Notes: generated by a model not told the origin, from the sequence alone. A DNA stretch of 64,000 bases from Macrococcus brunensis (GCF_004359615.1 NZ_SCWA01000011.1:1-64000); one strand, 5' to 3'; positions 1 through 7,830 are shown, numbered from the stretch's first letter. Numbers and translations: made by a program.

Positions 1-486
1 GTAGAAGTACCTGCAGGGCCGACGGATGCCGTTGAAAACACGCCAATCGTGACACCGATCACAACACCAATAGGTGTAGTACCGCCAGCAACAGAGGGCA
101 TCGGTAATGAAGGTACATTCCCGCCAGGCACAACAGTGGAATGGCAGACACCACCGGATGTATCCAAGCCGGGCACGACAACAGGCACAGTAGTGGTGAC
201 ATATCCAGACGGTACAAAAGATGTGGTAACAGTACCAGTGACAGTAGAAGTACCTGCAGGACCGACGGATGCCGTTGAAAACACGCCAATCGTGACACCG
301 ATCACAACACCGGTAGGTGTAGTACCGCCAGCAACAGAGGGCATCGGTAACGAAGATACATTCCCGCCAGGCACAACAGTGGAATGGCAGACACCACCGG
401 ATGTATCCAAGCCGGGCACGACAACAGGCACAGTAGTGGTGACATATCCAGACGGTACAGAAGATGTATTAATAGTCACGGTAGCA
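1..486 (+). repeat. 243-bp tandem repeat (two units shown)
   Basis: Units start at 1 and 244, with the same 243-base period and only a few substitutions (for example Ile/Val and Gly/Asp codon changes). The period is a multiple of three and encodes one 81-residue Rib-like domain. The first unit probably continues a longer array to the left. Confidence 0.9.
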
Positions 487-705
487 GTGAAAGAACAGGC
501 AGATAGTAGATTGGAAACACCGACTAATGTTCATAACAGTTCTCCTGTTAAATCGAAAACAACTAAAAATGTAGAGCGATTACATCAATTACCTGATACT
601 GGGGAAACTTATAATAAAGGTTTGCTTGCAAGTGCTATAGCAATGTTTGGTGGATTATTAATTATTACATCACGCAGAAAAAAAGAACGTCATAAAAACA
701 ATTAA
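1..705 (+). CDS. LPXTG cell-wall-anchored surface protein with Rib-type repeats (5' end outside window)
   Basis: The reading frame is open from base 1, so this is the C-terminal part of a larger protein. It holds nearly two identical repeats of 81 residues; each ends in a YPDGT motif followed by Val/Thr-rich strands, as in Rib/alpha-like domains of Gram-positive surface proteins. After a short spacer come the sortase signal LPDTG (nt 589-603), a hydrophobic segment and a positively charged tail (RRKKERHK). Sortase A would link the Thr of LPDTG to peptidoglycan. The repeats act as a stalk in characterised relatives; the binding domain, if any, lies upstream of the window. Ligand unknown. Repeat number may be miscounted in assembly because the copies are nearly identical. 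Confidence 0.9.
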   Translation, partial: VEVPAGPTDAVENTPIVTPITTPIGVVPPATEGIGNEGTFPPGTTVEWQTPPDVSKPGTTTGTVVVTYPDGTKDVVTVPVTVEVPAGPTDAVENTPIVTPITTPVGVVPPATEGIGNEDTFPPGTTVEWQTPPDVSKPGTTTGTVVVTYPDGTEDVLIVTVAVKEQADSRLETPTNVHNSSPVKSKTTKNVERLHQLPDTGETYNKGLLASAIAMFGGLLIITSRRKKERHKNN

Positions 706-745
706 TCAGATGAAATTATAATTAAATTAAAAAGAAGTATTAATC

Positions 746-797
746 GAGTCTGGGACATAAATAGCTAAATCTGCTATTTATGTCCCAGACTCTTTTT
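746..797 (+). terminator. Strong intrinsic terminator with 20-bp perfect stem
   Basis: Arms 746-765 and 773-792 are perfectly complementary around a 7-base loop, followed by TTTTT. The arm carries the TCTGGGACATAAAT-type sequence that recurs between genes in staphylococci. It ends the surface protein transcript. Confidence 0.9.
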
Positions 798-931
798 AAT
801 ATGCTGTCACGTTTTCGAAAGTTTCAGATAATATATTAAAATAATATTCGCTTTACAAATCCTTTTAGTTTAAAATATATGAGTAAAGATTATAAGTGTC
901 TAGAAATTGCTATATGAAAGTAGGATTTAGA

Positions 932-1291
932 ATGGTTGAGAATCAAAAAATAGAAATAGCTCATAATTTCTTTAATAAGGTTAATATAACGAGAAAAGTT
1001 TTCAAGACTTTTCTTAATGAATATCAATTAAGTATATATGATATAGAGTTGTTACTAATTATTTATGAAGCAAATAGCATTCAATTAAAAAATATTTATA
1101 AAAATGAGACTATAAAAATGAGTCAGATTAATAAATCGGTTAAAAAACTTTATGATTTTAACTTAATTACAAAAAAAAGAGTTCCAGAGGATGAGAGAAC
1201 TGTTATACTGTGTATCAATCAAGAGCGCAAAGAAGAAGTCAAACATATAATTCATCATTTTAGTAGCATGATTAAAAAAGTATACAGATAA
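932..1291 (+). CDS. SarA/MarR-type winged-helix transcriptional regulator (duplication unit 1, intact)
   Basis: The protein has 119 residues, the usual size for a single-domain Sar-family protein. The region around YDIELLLIIYEA resembles helices 2-3, and the PEDERTVIL stretch matches the conserved DER loop of the SarA family wing. Sar proteins bind AT-rich DNA as dimers and control surface, toxin or metabolic genes. I chose ATG at 932 because AGTAGGA lies 6 bases upstream; an in-frame GTG at 896 has no good ribosome site. It lies about 90 bases upstream of the broken nhaC copy, in the same direction, so local control of the antiporter is plausible but unproven. The unit 2 homologue is a pseudogene. 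Confidence 0.8.
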   Translation: MVENQKIEIAHNFFNKVNITRKVFKTFLNEYQLSIYDIELLLIIYEANSIQLKNIYKNETIKMSQINKSVKKLYDFNLITKKRVPEDERTVILCINQERKEEVKHIIHHFSSMIKKVYR

Positions 1292-1352
1292 AAAATAGTT
1301 ATTTTAATCAAAAAATATAGTATCTCCATAAACATTTCTTTATTATTATAAT

Positions 1353-1366
1353 TGAAAGCGATTTCA
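1353..1366 (+). promoter_or_regulatory. CcpA catabolite-response element (cre) upstream of nhaC copy 1
   Basis: TGAAAGCGATTTCA fits the cre consensus TGWAANCGNTNWCA at every position. It ends 16 bases before the TTG start, so a bound CcpA would block transcription or early elongation. The same 14-mer lies at the equivalent place before copy 2. Confidence 0.75.
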
Positions 1367-1382
1367 TAAAGGGGTGTCTTAA

Positions 1383-2799
1383 TTGGAGAATAAGCATAGA
1401 AGAGAGATTGGGATTGGATGGGCATTACTTCTTTTAGTATTCATGATAGTAAGTATGTTCGGAGCTGTATATTTCCTGGAACTTGCGCCGCATATACCAC
1501 TTATGATTGGTACGGCAATAGCGGCGCTTGTCGCTTACTATCATGGTTTTAGTTGGGAAGAAGTAGAGGAGATGATGTATAAAGGGATTAGACTTGCGCT
1601 CCCTGCAATCATCATTATTATCCTGGTTGGTTTAATTATTGCTGCCTGGATTGGTGGTGTTGTTGCAACGATGATATATTATGGTCTTAAGATTATTACG
1701 CCTTCCATGTTTCTTGTCACCATCTGTATCAGCTGCGGCATCGTTGCTTTAGCTATCGGATCATCATGGTCAACAATGGCGACAGTGGATGTTGCCGGTA
1801 TGGGGATTGGATTAAGTCTGGATATTCCAGCTGGTATGATTGCTGGTGCTGTCATTTCAGGCGCTTATTTCGGAGATAAGATGAGTCCGTTATCTGATAC
1901 GACAAACCTCGCTGCCGCCCTTACGGGAATGGATTTGTTTGATCATATCAAGCATATGTTTTATGCAACTATTCCGGGACTGAGTATCGCACTGATTGCG
2001 TATTTCTTTATTGGCCGTCAGTTCAGCGGTGCTCATCTAGATATGGATAAAATTAATGCCATTAATACAGGAATGGAAAGCTAGTTTATATTATCACCAT
2101 GGCTGCTACTCATTCCAGTGGTGGTTATTGTCTTAGTGGCAATTAAAGTGCCTACTGTGCCTGCATTAGTAGGAATACTGTTAGGATTTGGGGTACAGAT
2201 ATTGGTTCAGGGTGATACGATTCTGTACGCGGCGACGACTTTGCAGTCTGGATACGTCATTGATTCAAAAGATAAGTTCTTAACTGAGTTATTTAACAAA
2301 GGGGGACTCGAATCCATGTCTTTTACGAATATCAATGACTATTGTGGCCATGACATTCGGCGGTATTCTGGAATACAGCGGCATGTTGACAGCCATTATC
2401 AATATTATTCTTAAGTTCGCTCGTAACACAGGTAGTTTAGTGGCAGCAACTGTAGTAAGTTGCTTTGCAACAAATGCAACATGTTCAGAACAGTATATTA
2501 GTATTGTCGTACCGAGTCGCATGTACATTAAGGGTTATATTGATAGAGGATTACATCCTAAAAACTTGTCTCGTGCTCTTGAAGATGGCGGTACGCTGAC
2601 AAGTGTGTTTATTCCTTGGAACACTTGTGGTGTCTTCATATTAGCAACATTAGGTGTTCATGCTTATGAATATGGGCCATACGCTATATTGAATTATATT
2701 ATTCCATTTATTTCAATATTATTTGGTTTTATTGGTTTTAAAATAGTGAAGATGACTGATGAAGAAAAAGCTTACTATCAAACAAAATCCTTAGGTTAG
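1383..2799 (+). pseudogene. Broken NhaC-family Na+/H+ antiporter (copy 1)
   Basis: Aligned with the intact copy at 3929-5350, this gene keeps full-length similarity but carries two disabling changes: a nonsense codon TAG at 2082-2084 where copy 2 has a Gln codon, and a one-base insertion at about 2327-2330 that shifts the frame. It also lacks single Gly and Val codons present in copy 2. The remaining pieces read as 1383-2084, about 2085-2330, and 2335-2799. Start TTG, ribosome site AAAGGGGTG and cre site are intact, so transcription may continue. A functional product is unlikely unless the first half (233 residues) folds alone. Confidence 0.9.
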
Positions 2800-2820
2800 A
2801 TACGGTTCGCCGTATCTTTT
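2799..2820. terminator. Bidirectional TTCG-loop terminator between nhaC copy 1 and the zinc-ribbon gene
   Basis: GATACGG and CCGTATC pair around a stable TTCG loop, followed by a T tract on the plus strand. The structure lies exactly between two convergent genes, and an identical one is found in unit 2. Confidence 0.75.
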
Positions 2821-2978
2821 TATTTGAAGTCTTTTAGCTGTCTTGACTCCATGCCGCAGTCCAGACAAATATAAATGCCCTGCTGATCAACTATTTGTTT
2901 ATGAGGGCAGTCCTCTTTTTTATGCATAGCAACTGCCTGTGTTAAATGAGCAATTTCGTCTGGAGTCATATGTTCCAT
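2820..2978 (-). CDS. 52-residue zinc-ribbon-like small protein (copy 1)
   Basis: A minus-strand frame runs from ATG (2976-2978) with GGAGTG upstream to TAA at 2820. The peptide begins MEHMTPDEIAHLTQ and contains a CPH motif followed about 12 residues later by CLDCG, a pattern that can bind one zinc ion. The second copy in unit 2 keeps the frame, start, ribosome site and all Cys/His residues while differing at about eight positions. This supports a real, selected gene. Function unknown; the size and zinc-ribbon core resemble small YheV/rubredoxin-like adaptor proteins only in a general way. It is convergent with nhaC. Confidence 0.72.
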   Translation of the reverse strand: MEHMTPDEIAHLTQAVAMHKKEDCPHKQIVDQQGIYICLDCGMESRQLKDFK

Positions 2979-3090
2979 GGTATTCACTCCTTTTTGATAT
3001 CTATACCCATTCTATGGATTTTCATTTTATTTCCGTTATAAAGAAGGTTGGGGACTTTTTCAGGCAAATCGATATCCATGGAAATTTAAT

Positions 3091-3393
3091 ATGAATTGGG
3101 CGTTAGATGTTTCAGTTCAGATAAGCCAATCGAATTATAGATATGGTAATTACGAAAAACTATATGGAAAATCAACAAATTTAACAGTATTTCATGTACT
3201 CAGAGATATATACGATCCAAACAATAAAATAGAAAGTTCTCAAGACCCTTATGATATTGTAAATGATGTGTTTGAAGGTAAAAAATATTCAGATAGTGAA
3301 AAAGAAAATTTAGCTAATGGTTTAACCTATATTGCAATGAGAGAGAGTAAAGCCACTACGTTAGAAGAATACATTAAATTTATGCAACACTAG
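3091..3393 (+). CDS. Unknown 100-residue protein or 3' gene fragment at the duplication junction
   Basis: The frame encodes 100 hydrophilic residues rich in Asn, Tyr, Lys and Glu with no signal peptide or membrane segment. There is no convincing ribosome site before ATG 3091, and the same frame stays open upstream through at least 3050 with no other ATG. This looks like the 3' remnant of a longer gene whose 5' part was removed when the duplication formed. It occupies the 360-base segment that separates the two units and has no counterpart after unit 2. Family not recognised. Confidence 0.4.
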   Translation: MNWALDVSVQISQSNYRYGNYEKLYGKSTNLTVFHVLRDIYDPNNKIESSQDPYDIVNDVFEGKKYSDSEKENLANGLTYIAMRESKATTLEEYIKFMQH

Positions 3394-3456
3394 TGAAAAT
3401 ATATGAGTAATGCTTGTAAGTGTCTTTTAAAGGTTCGATGAAAGTAGGGAAGTCTT

Positions 3457-3829
3457 TTGACAGCAAAACAGTCAGCACAGATTGCACTTAATTTTTTTTG
3501 AAGGAATTAATAGTACTAGAGCCATATTAGATGAGTTTCTTGATAAGTATCATCTGAATTTATATGATATTGAATTGCTCTTAATCGTCTACAAACATGG
3601 TGAAATACAATTTAGAACGATTATCCAGAATGAGATGATTAAAGCTAATCAGATTTAAAAGTCAGTTAGAAACTTATATGATCTGAAACTTATCAATAAG
3701 GAACGTCTGCCTATGGATGAACGCACAGTACGACTTTCAATTAGAGAGTCGAGTCGAGAGCAAGTAAATCATGTGATTGAGCAGTTCAGTGATAAGGTAA
3801 GAAAAATTAATTTAGATCACAATCTTTAA
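3457..3829 (+). pseudogene. Broken SarA-family regulator (copy 2)
   Basis: Reading from TTG 3457 gives a product similar to the intact regulator at 932-1291. An extra T in a run of eight T (3492-3499) shifts the frame after the Asn-Phe-Phe residues. Later in the corrected frame a TAA at 3656-3658 replaces the Asn of the SQINKS region. Beyond this stop the frame continues with a well-preserved DERTVRL wing motif up to TAA 3827-3829. Two independent lesions make loss of function nearly certain, unless the homopolymer is a sequencing error, which would still leave the stop. Confidence 0.88.
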
Positions 3830-3898
3830 TATATGCACTTATTATTAAATTTTCATTTTTAGTATAGTAATTCTCAGTACACTCCATTAAAATATAAT

Positions 3899-3912
3899 TG
3901 AAAGCGATTTCA
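3899..3912 (+). promoter_or_regulatory. CcpA cre site upstream of nhaC copy 2
   Basis: TGAAAGCGATTTCA is identical to the site at 1353-1366 and is a perfect fit to TGWAANCGNTNWCA, with palindromic TGAAA/TTTCA arms. It ends 16 bases before the TTG start. Its conservation while the neighbouring sequence has diverged suggests selection. It predicts repression of the antiporter when preferred sugars are present. Confidence 0.78.
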
Positions 3913-3928
3913 TTAAGGGGTGTTTTAT

Positions 3929-5350
3929 TTGGAGAACAAGCAAAAAAGAGAAATTACTATTGGCTGGGCGTTACTTCCGCTTATTTTTATGATCGTCAGT
4001 ATGTTCGGCGCAGTTTATTTCCTGGAACTTGCACCGCATATACCGCTCATGATCGGTACAGCTATTGCGGCGCTTGTCGCCTATTATCATGGCTTTAGCT
4101 GGGAAGAAGTCGAAGAGATGATGTATAAGGGGATTAAACTGGCACTTCCGGCAATTATCATCATTATTTTGGTCGGTTTGGTTATTGGCGCCTGGATTGG
4201 CGGCGGCGTTGTTGCAACAATGATTTATTATGGTCTTAAGATTATTACGCCTTCTATGTTTCTGGTGACCATCTGTATTATCTGCGGTATCGTCGCTCTA
4301 GCTATCGGATCATCTTGGTCAACGATGGCAACAGTTGGTGTTGCAGGTATGGGAATCGGACTCAGTATGGATATTCCGGCAGGCATGATTGCTGGTGCTG
4401 TTATTTCGGGTTCTTATTTTGGGGATAAAATGAGCCCGTTATCTGATACAACAAACCTTGCAGCAGGTCTGACGGGTACGGATTTATTTGATCATATCAA
4501 GCATATGTTTTATACAACGATTCCAGGACTGATTATCGCGCTGATTGCCTATTTCTTTATTGGACGACAGTTCAGCGGTGCTCATCTGGATAGGGATAAA
4601 ATTAATTCAATCAATACAGGGATGGAAAATCAGTTTGTCTTATCACCGTGGCTGTTACTGATTCCAGTGATTGTTATTATTTTAGTCGCAGTCAAAGTTC
4701 CGGCTGTGCCTGCTTTAGTAGTAGGGATACTGTTAGGATTTGGTGCGCAGATTTTTGTTCAAGGAAATTCGATCTTGCAGGCGGCTACGACTTTGCAGTC
4801 TGGATACGTCATTGATTCAAAAGATAAATTCTTAACTGAGTTATTCAATAAAGGTGGACTTGAATCGATGTTCTTCACGATATCGATGACGATTGTGGCC
4901 ATGACATTCGGCGGGATTCTGGAATACAGTGGCATGCTGACAGCGATCATCAATATTATTCTTAGGTTCGCTCGGAATACTGGCAGTTTAGTCGCAGCTA
5001 CAGTTGCAAGCTGTTTTGCGACAAATGCGACATGTTCAGAACAATACATCAGTATTGTAGTGCCCAGCCGAATGTATATTAAAGCTTATATTGACAGAGG
5101 GCTGCATCCTAAAAACTTGTCCCGTGCGCTGGAAGATGGTGGGACGCTGACAAGTGTCTTTATCCCTTGGAATACCTGCGGGGTCTTTATACTCGCAACA
5201 TTAGGTGTCCATGCTTATGAGTATGGACCGTACACAGTGTTGAATTATGTCATTCCATTTATTTCGATTTTCTTCGGGTTTATCGGATTTAAAATAGTGA
5301 AGATGACAGATGCAGAAAAAGTTTACTATAGTGAAAAATCTTTAGGATAG
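3929..5350 (+). CDS. NhaC-family Na+/H+ antiporter (intact copy 2)
   Basis: This 473-residue integral membrane protein has about twelve hydrophobic segments and belongs to the NhaC/ion transporter superfamily (malate/lactate-Na+ antiporter MleN is a relative). Motifs include GSSWSTMATVG and the DKMSPLSDTTNLA loop, characteristic of the family's ion-binding region. It should exchange cytoplasmic Na+ for protons, possibly coupled to an organic acid. TTG 3929 is chosen as the start because AAGGGGTG is well placed and the same TTG is conserved in copy 1; GTG 3920 overlaps the ribosome site. The cre site upstream suggests control by carbon catabolite repression, which fits an organic-acid-linked role. 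Confidence 0.85.
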   Translation: MENKQKREITIGWALLPLIFMIVSMFGAVYFLELAPHIPLMIGTAIAALVAYYHGFSWEEVEEMMYKGIKLALPAIIIIILVGLVIGAWIGGGVVATMIYYGLKIITPSMFLVTICIICGIVALAIGSSWSTMATVGVAGMGIGLSMDIPAGMIAGAVISGSYFGDKMSPLSDTTNLAAGLTGTDLFDHIKHMFYTTIPGLIIALIAYFFIGRQFSGAHLDRDKINSINTGMENQFVLSPWLLLIPVIVIILVAVKVPAVPALVVGILLGFGAQIFVQGNSILQAATTLQSGYVIDSKDKFLTELFNKGGLESMFFTISMTIVAMTFGGILEYSGMLTAIINIILRFARNTGSLVAATVASCFATNATCSEQYISIVVPSRMYIKAYIDRGLHPKNLSRALEDGGTLTSVFIPWNTCGVFILATLGVHAYEYGPYTVLNYVIPFISIFFGFIGFKIVKMTDAEKVYYSEKSLG

Positions 5351-5373
5351 ATACGGTTCGCCGTATCTTTTTT
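5350..5373. terminator. Bidirectional TTCG-loop terminator after nhaC copy 2
   Basis: GATACGG/CCGTATC arms around TTCG, followed by seven T, are identical to the structure at 2799. It separates nhaC from the convergent zinc-ribbon gene. Confidence 0.78.
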
Positions 5374-5530
5374 ATTTGAAGTCTTTTAAGTCTCGCGATT
5401 CCATTCCACAGTCCAGGCAAATGTAAATACCTTGTTGGTCGACTACTTGCTCATGAGGACAGTCCTCTTTTTTTGTGACAGACGCTACCTGTGTTAAATG
5501 AGCGATTTCATCTGAAGTCATATGTTCCAT
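5372..5530 (-). CDS. 52-residue zinc-ribbon-like small protein (copy 2)
   Basis: Start ATG is at 5528-5530 with GGAGTG upstream; stop at 5372. It is the same length as the copy at 2820-2978 and keeps the CPH and CLDCG zinc-ligand motifs and the C-terminal LKDFK. Differences include AMHK to SVTK and K/E changes on the surface. Its survival in both units, while larger neighbours decayed, argues that it is functional. Role unknown. Confidence 0.75.
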   Translation of the reverse strand: MEHMTSDEIAHLTQVASVTKKEDCPHEQVVDQQGIYICLDCGMESRDLKDFK

Positions 5531-5644
5531 CGTATCCACTCCTTTTTGATATCTATACCCATTCTATAGATTTTCATTTTATTTTCATTGTATTATGATA
5601 AAGTATAAGTGAGAAGAGTTGTGGAAATTAGAAGAGGTGGAAAA

Positions 5645-6577
5645 ATGAAGAAAAAAGGATGTTTCAGCTGGTTAGTCACGATAGCTTTGATTATTCTGTT
5701 AGTGATAGGAGGTATACTGGGTTACGCGTATTTTAAAGTAAAAGGGACTGCAGATTCAATTCATTCTCCGATAGCAGGGCGTGAGAAATCTGATTTAAGA
5801 GACAAAGGGGTCGATGTCAAGAATAAAGATGCCATTTCTGTCGCTTTGTTTGGTGTAGATGCAAACGCAAAACGTTTATCAGAAGGAGACCATGGCCGTA
5901 CAGATACCATCCTTCTTCTCAGTATTAATCCGAATAATAAAAAGACGGTTATGATTTCCATCCCCCGTGATACATATAGCGAGATAGTGGGACATAACTC
6001 AAGAGAGAAAATCGCCCATGCTTATGCCTATGGTGGTGCGAAAATGGCAGTGAATTCCGTCGAAAAATTAATGAACGTACCGATTGACTACTATGCAGCA
6101 ATCAATATGGACGGTATGCAGGAACTAATTGATACAGTTGGTGGAGTGGATGTTGTCAGCAACGCAACTTTTACTGCACAGGGAGAAAGCTTTGTTAAAG
6201 GTCAGAAAGTGCATTTAGACGGTAAAAAAGCACTCGTCTTTATCAGAAGCCGTAAAGAAGAGGGTGCTGGGGATGATTTCGGGCGTCAAGAACGTCAGCA
6301 GATTGTCATCCAGGGATTAGCACATAAACTGTTATCAGCGGAATCTGTAACTAAATTTGATGGCATCTTAAAAGCTACATCGAAAAACGTTATTACCGAT
6401 ATGACATTCTCTGATTTAACTTCATTGCAGTCAGGCTATTCTAAGACACTGAACAATGTGGAAAAATATCAGCTAGAAGGCACTGGAAAGATAAAGGACG
6501 ATGGTCTCTGGTACTTCCTTGCTGATGAGAATAAAAAACAGCAAATTTCTGATGTATATAAAGAAAATCTCAAATAA
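5645..6577 (+). CDS. LytR-CpsA-Psr (LCP) family cell-wall polymer ligase
   Basis: The product has 310 residues: a short cytoplasmic Lys-rich start, one membrane anchor at about 8-30 and an extracellular LCP domain from about 65. Conserved LCP residues are visible in GRTDT (84-88), SIPRDT (105-110) and the KIAHAYAYGG stretch; these bind the polyprenyl pyrophosphate substrate and magnesium. LCP enzymes move wall teichoic acid or capsule from undecaprenyl-PP carriers to peptidoglycan. ATG 5645 is preferred over GTG 5609 because AGAGGTGG sits just upstream. It is monocistronic and ends at a bidirectional terminator. Which staphylococcal paralogue (LcpA/MsrR, B or C) it corresponds to is unclear. 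Confidence 0.88.
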   Translation: MKKKGCFSWLVTIALIILLVIGGILGYAYFKVKGTADSIHSPIAGREKSDLRDKGVDVKNKDAISVALFGVDANAKRLSEGDHGRTDTILLLSINPNNKKTVMISIPRDTYSEIVGHNSREKIAHAYAYGGAKMAVNSVEKLMNVPIDYYAAINMDGMQELIDTVGGVDVVSNATFTAQGESFVKGQKVHLDGKKALVFIRSRKEEGAGDDFGRQERQQIVIQGLAHKLLSAESVTKFDGILKATSKNVITDMTFSDLTSLQSGYSKTLNNVEKYQLEGTGKIKDDGLWYFLADENKKQQISDVYKENLK

Positions 6578-6608
6578 AGAAGGGGCTCATATTGAGCCCC
6601 TTCTTTAT
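6577..6608. terminator. Bidirectional terminator between LCP gene and the membrane protein gene
   Basis: Arms 6577-6589 and 6593-6605 form a 13-bp stem with a TAT loop, flanked by A and T runs. It serves two convergent genes. Confidence 0.85.
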
Positions 6609-7285
6609 ATCATTTTACGAACTGTCAGCTGATAGATGATGTTGATAGCAACTGCACACAGCACAATAATGATTAAAGCGAAGTGTTGTGGCTGTCCGGT
6701 TTCCAGGCCGTAGAGCGTAATCAACAGCATAGAAGCAGGCAGCAGGATATTCGTCAGTTTGAATGCGTTATAAAGACCCGTAAAAATAACAATCATTTCT
6801 TCCTTATTTAATGTTTCAATCAATTTATCATCAAATTCACTGTCGAAATTGTTCGGCAGTTCGCGTTCCGGATAAAGTTTATTGATCATACCATAGCCGT
6901 AATAGCGCAGGAAGATAATGAGAAGAAATACAATAACACTGACGATGTTTAGCCATAAGGGCACTTGATTGAGTGCAACCATCAGAAGAGAGGCAAGCGC
7001 CACATAGAAAGAGATAATCATGGCAATGTTCATCAGTGAGAACTTTTTGAATGATTGACGGTCCTGCTCATAGTGTTCAAGTGCCGGATCGTTATCCACC
7101 TTATAGGCAGCAGCACTATAAACATAACCGATAATCCCGGCTATAACTGCAATGATAATAAGTGTGATGACAAATGCATCAGAATGCAGAGCATCATTAG
7201 CAGGGATTTTCCAGAAGCTCATCGTGAAAATAAGAAGGGCTGCCAGTATGACGCAGATGATGGGAAAAAGATATTTTCTTGTCAT
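6605..7285 (-). CDS. Multi-pass membrane protein, possibly DUF3169-like
   Basis: The product has 226 residues with about six hydrophobic segments, two near the N-terminus, two around 85-125 and two near the C-terminus, separated by charged loops (for example the acidic stretch NFDSEFDDK). No catalytic motif is visible. The size and topology recall DUF3169 proteins found beside regulators in Firmicutes, but that assignment is weak. The start ATG at 7283-7285 has GGAGTATTCT just upstream. It shares the terminator at 6577-6608 with the LCP gene and is divergent from dps. Confidence 0.7.
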   Translation of the reverse strand: MTRKYLFPIICVILAALLIFTMSFWKIPANDALHSDAFVITLIIIAVIAGIIGYVYSAAAYKVDNDPALEHYEQDRQSFKKFSLMNIAMIISFYVALASLLMVALNQVPLWLNIVSVIVFLLIIFLRYYGYGMINKLYPERELPNNFDSEFDDKLIETLNKEEMIVIFTGLYNAFKLTNILLPASMLLITLYGLETGQPQHFALIIIVLCAVAINIIYQLTVRKMI

Positions 7286-7336
7286 AGAATACTCCTTTTT
7301 TTATGTATTATACCCAATAAAAACGGGTAAAGTCAT

Positions 7337-7351
7337 TATAACGATAAATAG
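7337..7351 (+). promoter_or_regulatory. Possible PerR/Fur-type box upstream of dps
   Basis: TTATAACGATAAATA matches 10-11 of 14 positions of the PerR consensus TTATAATNATTATAA and overlaps the ribosome-site region of dps. Dps/MrgA genes are PerR targets in Bacillus and Staphylococcus, which makes this worth noting, but the match is imperfect. Confidence 0.3.
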
Positions 7352-7365
7352 GGAGGATGATTAAA

Positions 7366-7830
7366 ATGGCTAAAGCTAAAAAAGCACAGACACAAGATAA
7401 TAAAGTAGTTGCGGCATTGAATCAGCAAGTGGCTGACTGGACAGTACTTTATACTAAAATTCATAACTATCACTGGTATGTAAAAGGGCCTACTTTCTTT
7501 GCGCTCCACACAAAGTTTGAAGAACTTTATACACAGGCGGGTACTTATATCGATGAGCTGGCAGAACGTATATTAGCGATTGGCGGCAATCCTGTTGCTA
7601 CTTTAAAAGAATCACTGGACTTATCTGTTGTCAAAGAAGCGAAAAAAGATTTATCAGCTGAAGATATGGTTGCTGATTTATCTAAAGACTTCGATAAGGT
7701 TATTGCACAACTTAAAGAAGGTCAGGAAACAGCAGAAGCAGCTGGAGACGAAATGACGGCGGATATGTTCCTTGGCATGATTACGGATCTTGAAAAACAT
7801 AACTGGATGTTTAAATCTTATTTAGGCTAA
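7366..7830 (+). CDS. dps: Dps/MrgA-type DNA-binding ferritin-like protein
   Basis: The product has 154 residues and forms, in the family, a dodecameric shell that oxidises Fe(II) with hydrogen peroxide and protects DNA. Ferroxidase-site residues are at the expected places: His36 (NYHWYVKG), His48 (ALHTKF), Asp63 and Glu67 (YIDELAER). The Lys-rich N-terminal tail (KAKK) may contact DNA. The C-terminus HNWMFKSYL is typical of staphylococcal MrgA. ATG 7366 is chosen because the upstream ATG at 7357 abuts the GGGAGG ribosome site. The gene stands alone with its own terminator; PerR control is likely from the family. Confidence 0.92.
   Translation: MAKAKKAQTQDNKVVAALNQQVADWTVLYTKIHNYHWYVKGPTFFALHTKFEELYTQAGTYIDELAERILAIGGNPVATLKESLDLSVVKEAKKDLSAEDMVADLSKDFDKVIAQLKEGQETAEAAGDEMTADMFLGMITDLEKHNWMFKSYLG

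Larger units (their letters stand above)
872..3032 (+). repeat. Tandem segmental duplication, unit 1 (regulator, cre, broken nhaC, zinc-ribbon gene)
   Basis: Unit 1 begins with AAAATATATGAGTAA at 872 and matches unit 2 (3396-5584) in the same order: SarA-like gene, cre site, NhaC gene, TTCG terminator and minus-strand zinc-ribbon gene. Similarity fades after TTCATTTTATTT at about 3032. Divergence at many third codon positions shows the duplication is old. Confidence 0.88.
3396..5584 (+). repeat. Tandem segmental duplication, unit 2 (broken regulator, cre, intact nhaC, zinc-ribbon gene)
   Basis: Unit 2 matches unit 1 (872-3032) from AAAATATATGAGTAA at 3396 to TTCATTTTATTT at about 5584. Gene order, terminators and the cre site are the same. 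The downstream flank is the LCP gene. Confidence 0.88.

Noticed and set aside
1-486. CRISPR-like direct repeats
   Set aside because: The repeats are contiguous, in frame and code for a Rib-type domain; there are no spacers.
1383-2799. Separate small membrane proteins encoded by the three fragments of nhaC copy 1
   Set aside because: Full-length alignment with copy 2 shows one gene broken by a stop and a one-base insertion; the fragments have no independent ribosome sites.
3457-3829. Functional regulator through a programmed frameshift at the T8 run
   Set aside because: A second lesion, the in-frame TAA at 3656, would still stop the product before the wing.
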